Positions 1-5,636 of a stretch of DNA of 10,258 bases are shown piece after piece. How positions within the stretch are numbered: position 1 is the first letter of the stretch; each line of letters opens with the position of its first letter. Source of the stretch: Janthinobacterium lividum (GTDB taxonomy: Bacteria > Pseudomonadota > Gammaproteobacteria > Burkholderiales > Burkholderiaceae_D); contig CAMBDR010000080.1 of assembly GCA_945864765.1 (NCBI GenBank), forward strand, positions 1-10,258, given 5' to 3'. The translations under genes and the position numbers were made by a program. The notes beneath the pieces were generated by a model that ran no database searches, had not been told where the DNA came from, and saw only the letters and a list, made by a program, of their open reading frames with translations.

Positions 1-2
1 CC

Positions 3-194
3 AACATTGAATTTTGTCAAATTTACACTAATTCGGCAGTCACAGGCGACAAAGTGTCAGGACTATTGCACGGTGATTTTGCAAACCTGTCGATACGCAA
101 GCTGATGGATTACCTCAATCGCCTGGGTTACGACATCGAAATCAAGGTCACGCCAACAGCCAATGCACTTGGGCGTTTGGTGTTGGCGGTATAA
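3..194 (+). CDS. XRE-family helix-turn-helix protein, C-terminal part (antitoxin-like)
   Basis: An open frame enters from the left edge and ends at TAA 192-194, giving 63 visible residues. The core reads VSGLLHGDFANLSIRKLMDY followed by LNRLGYDIEIKV. This matches the second half of the HTH and the 'LnrLGrdVeIkv' tail of small XRE/HigA2-like regulators, in which the segment before the LLxG motif contains the recognition helix. Such proteins bind operator DNA and are often antitoxins paired with a RelE/HigB-type toxin, but the partner would lie outside the window. The start and N-terminal half are missing, so length and start cannot be judged. The gene converges on the nitrate operon with 38 bases between stops. 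Family assignment is fairly good; an antitoxin role is only inferred. Confidence 0.6.
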   Translation, partial: NIEFCQIYTNSAVTGDKVSGLLHGDFANLSIRKLMDYLNRLGYDIEIKVTPTANALGRLVLAV

Positions 195-232
195 TCCGGG
201 CTTTGTAAAATTAGCGCCAACTTGGTACACCC

Positions 233-664
233 TCACCCGCCCTGCCCCACCTGCGGCGGCTCGGTATTGGGCACCCATTCCCACCACTCATGCTGCCCTT
301 CCGCCGTAGTCTCTTGCGTGCGATACACGCACCAGGTCACCAAATAATCCGGGTTTTCCATATCCACGCCAGAGGGCGCATGGCGGTAGCGCCCCGGCGG
401 GGCCTTAAACCACGCAGCCAAGTTCGGCGGCAGAATGAATTCCGGCCCGGAGCCAGCACTACCAGCGTCACCGCCTGCCGCGCCAGCCCCCACTGCCCCT
501 GCCGCGCTCATCTCGCTGTGCTGCAGTTTCACCGAAATACCCAGCTCCTGATCCACCTTACTCACCACGCCGGCATATTGCCCTTGCTTGAGCAACTCAC
601 CATCCTTATCAAAATAAGACACCCCAATCACACAGGTTTTGCTCAGCAAATCAGTCAATTCCAT
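233..664 (-). CDS. Conserved hypothetical protein, last gene of the nitrate-assimilation operon
   Basis: A 143-residue protein of unknown function. It starts at ATG 664 with a GGGTGA ribosome-binding sequence 6 bases upstream, 16 nt after the ferredoxin/DmsC fusion gene, so it is very probably co-transcribed with it. The N-terminal part (1-50) is a compact, probably beta-rich segment (TCVIGVSYFD, then GELLKQGQYAGVV). Residues 53-73 are an Ala/Gly linker. The C-terminal part (75-143) is rich in aromatics, with FILPPNLAAWFKAPPG, NPDYLVTW and HEWWEWVPNTEPP. No signal peptide, membrane segment or Cys cluster motif is seen. I recall similar uncharacterised proteins of this layout whose linker is shorter and not Ala/Gly-rich. 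Position at the end of a molybdoenzyme operon could suggest an assembly or accessory role, but nothing in the sequence proves it. Confidence 0.8.
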   Translation of the reverse strand: MELTDLLSKTCVIGVSYFDKDGELLKQGQYAGVVSKVDQELGISVKLQHSEMSAAGAVGAGAAGGDAGSAGSGPEFILPPNLAAWFKAPPGRYRHAPSGVDMENPDYLVTWCVYRTQETTAEGQHEWWEWVPNTEPPQVGQGG

Positions 665-680
665 ACAATATCACCCGCCC

Positions 681-2798
681 TTATTTCGGATAATGGCGCA
701 GCGGCGCAACGCCCACTTGCGGCATGTTGGCCAGACCAATATCACGGGCATGCTCTTCAAAGCCCTTGTTTTTCCAGAAGAATGCACCCGGCATGGTGGT
801 CGATATCACCAACACATAAAACAAGGCGCGGCTAATTACGCTACTGGCCAGTAAAATCACACCCACGACGGCCCAGGCCACGAATGTTACCAAGCCAAAC
901 TCGCCACCGCTTGCCGCCATGCTGGCCAGCAAACCCGCCGCCAACGCCATATTAGCCGCCAACATGCCATTGCGCAGCAAAAAGGTTTTGCCAAAAGTGG
1001 TGTTTTGAATATAGTACGACACCCCGCCCTCATGCTCGGCGCGCCCCATGGCACGGGCATGCGCAATGTGGCCCACGCCTTCCAGCAGCAAACCCAGGCC
1101 AAGCACGCTGGCGCACAGCCACAACGCGCCGGAAACCGCTTCACCCATCACAGCCAGCGTGCTGATGATGACCACACCCGCCACCAAACCACCCAGCGAC
1201 AGCATGCTGCCATAAAACGCGGTAGCCACTTGCCAATGGTTCCAGAATGGGCGCGCTTTAATCCGGTAGCAGCGGTTCATATAATACAAACCCACCAGGC
1301 TGGCCGCAATCGCCACATACCCCGCCGCGCTGGCCAAACCCGCCACCAGCGGTGGATTTATCGCCGCCAAATCCAGCCCCAACAAGCTTTGCGCCAAGCC
1401 CTGCACCACGCTATTGCCCGGCAGACTAAACAAAATATGCATGCCCATACCGGCCATAAATACCGCAATCCCCAAACCCTCGCGCGATACTGGCGAATGG
1501 CGCAAATTGTTAAAGCCGCGATAAAAACGATGCGGTTTGCCAAGATGCATGGTGGACATGAACAAGCCAAACGCCACCATCAAAAAGCACAGTAAGGCCA
1601 GCGGCGCATACAGGGCAGATTGGGCAAATTCGACAAAGCCCGGCAAATTGGCTTGCGCTGCCAAAAACGGCAAGGCAAACGCGCCCGCCGCCGCTTGCGC
1701 GCTGAGCGTGAACAACACCAGCGGGTTCTCGCGCGAGCTTAAGCGCGCCAGATTCCAGTGTTTCGCTTGACCATTTTTTTGATCGATGGCAGTACGATAG
1801 CGCCCATCTTCATTTTTGTGATATTTCACCGGCATCGAGTCGGTGCGCTTCATTTCATCCGGCAAACCCTTGATCTGCTGGAAGCGGATATTCGGCTGGG
1901 TGATTTCCGGCGAAGGAAAGCCGGGGATTTCTACCCGCGCCTGTTCCCGGTTATTCGGAATGTTTTCGATCACGCCAAAATCCAGCGCATTGCCCAAACA
2001 AGCGGAAACGCAAGCCGGTTTCAAGCCCACTTCCAGCCTGTCCACACACATATTGCATTTTGAAACCTGGCCCTTGACCGGATCAAGCTGGGGCGCATTG
2101 TACGGGCACACCCAGGTGCAGTAACCGCAACCGAAACAGGTTTCCGGGTCTTGCAGCACCGCGCCGTATTCCACATGTTTGGTGTAGGCGCGGGTTGGGC
2201 AACCTTTCAGGCAAACCGGGTCATCGCAATGGTTACAGGCCATGGAAATATTCATGCGCTTGTAATCCGGAAAGCTGCCGCCCTCGACATAGCCGACCGA
2301 GCGGAACGCGAGATGGGCCGGATTATTATTCTTTTCACTGCACGCCGCTTCACAGGCATGGCAGCCGATGCAGTTGTCAGCGGTGAAGAAAAAACCGTGC
2401 TGCTTGTTGCGATTGGGGTTGCTGCCTACGGCCGGATTTTCGTTGATGAACATCGAGCGCCCAACGGGCAGCTTATTTTCCGCCAGCGCCACCAGGTCAA
2501 TACGCTTGCCGTAGCGGTTGGAATCCAACATTACTTTGTCGTTGAGGAAGGCGTAAGGCTGCTCTTCGGTGCGGATTTCCCAAATTGACTTGTCCGATGC
2601 GCTTTCTTGTTTGGCCTTGCTGCCGCAACCGCCGCCCGAGCCGCATTTGCCACAACTACCGCCTTCTTTGCCAGCAGGCTCAACTGCGGGCGCAGGAGCA
2701 CCTTCGACTTCACGCCCTGCACCAAAATGACCCAAACTGCCAGCACCAGCCTTTACGGCTGCGGCGGCGGGGGATTCTTCATTTTCTTTAAGTAACAT
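681..2798 (-). CDS. Four-cluster ferredoxin subunit fused to a DmsC-like membrane anchor, probable electron donor to NasA
   Basis: A 705-residue fusion of a DmsB/NrfC-like iron-sulfur protein with a DmsC-like quinol-binding anchor. Counting from ATG 2798, residues 1-65 form an Ala/Gly-rich tail with C49-x2-C52-x5-C58. Residues 138-270 carry four [4Fe-4S] sets: C143/146/149/153, C188/191/196/200, C221/224/227/231 and C248/251/263/267. From about 360 to 670 there are roughly eight hydrophobic helices. The loop after the second contains HLGKPHRFYRGFNNLR and then SREG, a DmsC signature. No Tat or Sec signal is seen, so the Fe-S part should be cytoplasmic. The role, inferred from context, is to pass electrons from membrane quinol to the adjacent nitrate reductase. 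An in-frame TTG at 2813 would add five residues, but GGAG five bases before ATG 2798 favours the shorter form. The protein could instead be an Fe-S partner for another reductase, though the operon argues for NasA. Confidence 0.88.
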   Translation of the reverse strand: MLLKENEESPAAAAVKAGAGSLGHFGAGREVEGAPAPAVEPAGKEGGSCGKCGSGGGCGSKAKQESASDKSIWEIRTEEQPYAFLNDKVMLDSNRYGKRIDLVALAENKLPVGRSMFINENPAVGSNPNRNKQHGFFFTADNCIGCHACEAACSEKNNNPAHLAFRSVGYVEGGSFPDYKRMNISMACNHCDDPVCLKGCPTRAYTKHVEYGAVLQDPETCFGCGYCTWVCPYNAPQLDPVKGQVSKCNMCVDRLEVGLKPACVSACLGNALDFGVIENIPNNREQARVEIPGFPSPEITQPNIRFQQIKGLPDEMKRTDSMPVKYHKNEDGRYRTAIDQKNGQAKHWNLARLSSRENPLVLFTLSAQAAAGAFALPFLAAQANLPGFVEFAQSALYAPLALLCFLMVAFGLFMSTMHLGKPHRFYRGFNNLRHSPVSREGLGIAVFMAGMGMHILFSLPGNSVVQGLAQSLLGLDLAAINPPLVAGLASAAGYVAIAASLVGLYYMNRCYRIKARPFWNHWQVATAFYGSMLSLGGLVAGVVIISTLAVMGEAVSGALWLCASVLGLGLLLEGVGHIAHARAMGRAEHEGGVSYYIQNTTFGKTFLLRNGMLAANMALAAGLLASMAASGGEFGLVTFVAWAVVGVILLASSVISRALFYVLVISTTMPGAFFWKNKGFEEHARDIGLANMPQVGVAPLRHYPK

Positions 2799-2819
2799 AT
2801 TCGCTCCGGTCAAGGCTTT

Positions 2820-2847
2820 GTAGGGTGGGCACAGGTGCCCACCCTAC
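2820..2847. repeat. Perfect palindrome (13-bp arms) in the nasA to ferredoxin/DmsC gap, REP-like
   Basis: GTAGGGTGGGCAC at 2820-2832 is followed, after AG, by its exact reverse complement at 2835-2847. It fills about half of the 54-nt gap between the nasA stop and the ATG of the fusion gene. In RNA it would form a 12-bp GC-rich stem with a four-base loop. No U-run follows in the direction of transcription, so it is not a standard intrinsic terminator. I recall closely similar GTAGGGTGGGCAC palindromes dispersed in intergenic DNA of several proteobacteria, which suggests a REP/MITE-like element; the number of copies in this genome cannot be judged here. Confidence 0.75.
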
Positions 2848-2852
2848 GAAAT

Positions 2853-5099
2853 TCAAAACGCACGTCGTTCAAGATTCAAACGCGCCGCTTCTTGCTGGTC
2901 AATCGGTTCAACCCGCACCGCATTTTGTTTAAACGCCGGTTGGCGCGAATGCGGGTCCAGCAAGCCCAGCGTCAGGCGATTCACACAATCATGAAAGTGA
3001 AACGGCACAAACAACATATCGCGCCCTACCCGGTGCGTCAGTTGCACCATCACCACCGCATCGCCACGCCGACTCACCAAACGCACATAGCTTTGATGTT
3101 TGACGCCCAATTCTTCCGCCGCATCCGGGTTCATTTCCATATACGGTGTGGGGCTAAATTTATTGCAAGTGCCAATCTTGCCGGTCCGGGTGCGGGTGTG
3201 AAAATGTTCCACCACGCGGCCGGAATTGAGCCAAAACGGGTATTCCGGGTCCGGGCATTCATTGTTGTTGACAAAACGTATCGGTATCAGGTTGGCGCGC
3301 CCGTTCGGGGTTTGAAATACGCCCTCGGTGTACAAACGCGGATTGCCCAAAAAGTCTTGCCGGATGGCCATATCAAATGCCTCGGCCTTACCGACCCGCG
3401 CTTCATCCAGCACGGCTTGCGCTTCGCTATACGGCCATTGAATGCCGCGCGCCGCTTCGATGCGGTCATAACTCATGCCGGAAATATCGAGCGTGCGGCC
3501 CTCCCCGACCGATAAGGCACGCATTTCATTAAACGCGCCTTCCGGGGTTTCAGGAAAGTGAATTTTATTGCGCTCTTCAAAACGCTTGGCCATTTGGTTG
3601 AAAATCCAAAAGTCCGGTTTGCTATTGGCATAAGTGGGCAAGGCGTTGCGCGTCAGATTAACCCGCCGCTCGGTATTGGTGTGGCAACCTTCTTTTTCCG
3701 CCCACACCGACGCTGGCAAATACACATGCGAATATTGATTGGTTTCCACGTCTGAATACACATCCTGCACCACCAAAAACTCCAGGTTTTCAAACGCTTT
3801 GCGAATGCGCGGTTGATTCGGCATCGAGGTCATCGGGTTGGTCGCCACCAACCATAAACCCTTGATTTCACCGGTTTCAATCGCCGGGAAAATATCGGTT
3901 TGCGCCATACCACGCTTGGGCGGGAAAAAGCTTTCATCAATGCCCCAAAATTCAGCGATCTGTTTGCGGTCTTTTTCCTTTTCCAATAAGCGATAACCGG
4001 GCAAACCCGAGCAAGACGACCATTCGCGCGTACCCATGGCATTGCACTGGCCGGTAATGGATAAACTGGTGCCGCCGGGCACGCCGATATTGCCAGTCAC
4101 CAAATTCAGATTATTGATATCGACCACGCCGTCAGAACCGTGGGTGGATTGGTTGATGCCCATGGTCCAGATACTCATGGCGGCGGGTGCTTTGGCATAC
4201 AGCCGCGCCACGGTGCGGATGCGGTCTTCATCAATGCCGCAAATATGCTGCGCCACTTTGGGGTCGTAGTCCGCCAACAGGGCGCGCAATTCGTCAATGC
4301 CGTTGGTATGCTGGGCGATGTAGTCCTTGTCTTCCAGACCTTCTTTAAAAATCACATGCATCATGGCGTTGATGAGCACGGTATCGGTGCCGGGGGTAAT
4401 GGCCAGATGAATGTCGGCAAACTGGGCAAACATGGTGACGCGCGGATCGACTACAATCAGCGGGAATTTACGTTTTTCCAGCGCTTCCTTTAAACGCCAG
4501 TAAATCACCGGATGCTGTTCCGGCAAGTTGGAGCCAAACGCCATCAGGCAATGGGTGTGTTCAAAGTCGCCATAGCAGCCGGGTGGGCCGTCCGAGCCAA
4601 ACGAGCGCTTATAACCCGACACCGCCGAGGCCATGCACAGCGTGGTATTGCCATCATAATTATTGGTGCCGATTTGGCCGCGCACCAATTTGCCCAGGGT
4701 GTAAAATTCTTCGGTCAACAACTGGCCAGTGGATACCACGGCAAACGAATCACGCCCATATTTGGCTTGAATTTCTTTGATTTTGGCGGCGGTTTTATCG
4801 AGCGCAGCGTCCCAAGTGGTTTCTTGAAATGGCAGATGGGCTTTTTCGCGCATCAGGGGTTGGGTGCCGCGTCCGGGGGAATTGAATAACTCGGTTTCCA
4901 GCAAACCTTTGATGCACAGTTTGCCCCGGTTCACATCCGCCCCGGCATGGCCGCGACTGGTGATGACTTTACCCTCCTCGTTCAAGCCAATCTCAATGGC
5001 GCAACCAGTGGAACAATAGTTACAGGTGGAATACTTCCATTGCGCGACCGTCTTGACCGGGATGGAAATGGGCTTGCGATTTTTTCGACCGAATAACAT
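2853..5099 (-). CDS. nasA: Assimilatory nitrate reductase, molybdopterin catalytic subunit
   Basis: A 748-residue molybdopterin oxidoreductase of the NasA/NarB type that reduces nitrate to nitrite in the cytoplasm. The N-terminal [4Fe-4S] motif is C26-x2-C29-x3-C33-x28-C62. The Mo-ligand Cys sits in NTTLCMASAVSGY (C155), as in NarB/NasA/NapA. The C-terminal dinucleotide-binding domain (about 615-740) contains NSGRVVEHFHTRTRTG. No twin-arginine signal is present, unlike periplasmic NapA. The C-terminus ends with the cofactor-binding domain and has no [2Fe-2S] or flavin extension, so a separate electron donor is needed. Start ATG 5099 has GAGGA six bases upstream. The gene lies 42 nt after nirD and 54 nt before the ferredoxin/DmsC fusion. 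A formate dehydrogenase-like function is unlikely given the CMASAV motif and the nirBD context. Confidence 0.95.
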   Translation of the reverse strand: MLFGRKNRKPISIPVKTVAQWKYSTCNYCSTGCAIEIGLNEEGKVITSRGHAGADVNRGKLCIKGLLETELFNSPGRGTQPLMREKAHLPFQETTWDAALDKTAAKIKEIQAKYGRDSFAVVSTGQLLTEEFYTLGKLVRGQIGTNNYDGNTTLCMASAVSGYKRSFGSDGPPGCYGDFEHTHCLMAFGSNLPEQHPVIYWRLKEALEKRKFPLIVVDPRVTMFAQFADIHLAITPGTDTVLINAMMHVIFKEGLEDKDYIAQHTNGIDELRALLADYDPKVAQHICGIDEDRIRTVARLYAKAPAAMSIWTMGINQSTHGSDGVVDINNLNLVTGNIGVPGGTSLSITGQCNAMGTREWSSCSGLPGYRLLEKEKDRKQIAEFWGIDESFFPPKRGMAQTDIFPAIETGEIKGLWLVATNPMTSMPNQPRIRKAFENLEFLVVQDVYSDVETNQYSHVYLPASVWAEKEGCHTNTERRVNLTRNALPTYANSKPDFWIFNQMAKRFEERNKIHFPETPEGAFNEMRALSVGEGRTLDISGMSYDRIEAARGIQWPYSEAQAVLDEARVGKAEAFDMAIRQDFLGNPRLYTEGVFQTPNGRANLIPIRFVNNNECPDPEYPFWLNSGRVVEHFHTRTRTGKIGTCNKFSPTPYMEMNPDAAEELGVKHQSYVRLVSRRGDAVVMVQLTHRVGRDMLFVPFHFHDCVNRLTLGLLDPHSRQPAFKQNAVRVEPIDQQEAARLNLERRAF

Positions 5100-5141
5100 A
5101 ATTCATCCTCTTTTACATCGAACAGCAATTCAACCCTGACC

Positions 5142-5558
5142 TCAAACCACCTCAGCCGCCAGCTCAGTTGCTGAATCAGTTGCCAAATCAGCGCCAGGTA
5201 AAAACGGCCCCAAAGCCAGGGTATCGAGTTCATGCGCATCCAGATAGACAGTGCCCGCTTCCACTTTCACGCAAAATTTTTGGGTACAACCTTCGTCGGG
5301 CGTTACCGCACAACCGGAGGGTAGTTCAATACTCCAGTTGTGCAGTGGGCAAGCCACCCGTTCACCAAACACAATCCCTTGCGAGAGTGGCCCGCCCTTG
5401 TGCGGGCAACGGTCGAGCAGGGCAAACACCTTGTCGGCGCTATTGCGAAAAATCGCGACGCTGGGCAAGGGCGCGCTGCCCGTGCCGCGCTTGACCACGC
5501 GTGCGCCCAATACCGGGATATCTTCGACGAAGCAAATTGGTTTCCATTCTTGAGTCAT
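5142..5558 (-). CDS. nirD: Nitrite reductase (NADH) small subunit, Rieske type
   Basis: A 138-residue NirD, the small partner of NirB in cytoplasmic NADH-dependent nitrite reduction to ammonium. The Rieske-like fold shows C51-P-H53 and C70-P-L-H73 (in CPHKGGPLSQG and ACPLHNWSI), a full set of [2Fe-2S] ligands. This differs from E. coli NirD, which as I recall lacks them. A hydrophobic/acidic tail of about 25 residues follows the domain. Start ATG 5558 has AAGGA about five bases upstream. It lies 75 nt after nirB, the widest gap in the operon, and part of that gap is a 12-bp tandem repeat. Family assignment is strong; the presence of a cluster is inferred from the ligands. Confidence 0.93.
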   Translation of the reverse strand: MTQEWKPICFVEDIPVLGARVVKRGTGSAPLPSVAIFRNSADKVFALLDRCPHKGGPLSQGIVFGERVACPLHNWSIELPSGCAVTPDEGCTQKFCVKVEAGTVYLDAHELDTLALGPFLPGADLATDSATELAAEVV

Positions 5559-5600
5559 GACCGTCCTTTCAATTTCAAATTCAGTGGTAGTGGCGACTTA

Positions 5601-5636
5601 TTCGCCAATTTAGTCGCCAATTTAGTCGCCAATTTA
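5601..5636. repeat. 12-bp tandem repeat across the nirB stop codon
   Basis: Three tandem copies of (g/t)TCGCCAATTTA lie at 5601-5612, 5613-5624 and 5625-5636 on the plus strand; the first differs only in its first base. On the coding (minus) strand the unit reads TAAATTGGCGAC, so each copy carries a TAA in the nirB frame. The first TAA (5636-5634) is the nirB stop, and further in-frame stops follow every 12 bases. A small inverted repeat GGCGA/TCGCC (5592-5606) adjoins it. It may simply be slippage-generated; no function is shown. Confidence 0.8.

Noticed and set aside
195..232. Terminator between the convergent genes at the left edge
   Set aside because: Only a tiny CCAA/TTGG repeat is visible, with no solid stem plus U-tract on either strand.
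290..835. Plus-strand 181-codon frame opposite the hypothetical gene and the fusion gene
   Set aside because: It is antisense to two genes with clear family features; the sequence is Arg/His/Pro-rich without motifs and has no ribosome-binding site.
1005..1595. Plus-strand 196-codon frame opposite the membrane part of the fusion gene
   Set aside because: The Gln/His/Arg-rich translation is typical of the complement of a hydrophobic gene.
2799..2813. TTG start at 2813 for the ferredoxin/DmsC fusion
   Set aside because: ATG 2798 has GGAG five bases upstream; the TTG would place that ribosome-binding site inside the gene.
2835..3515. Plus-strand 226-codon frame opposite nasA
   Set aside because: It overlaps the well-supported NasA C-terminal domain and has no recognisable protein features.
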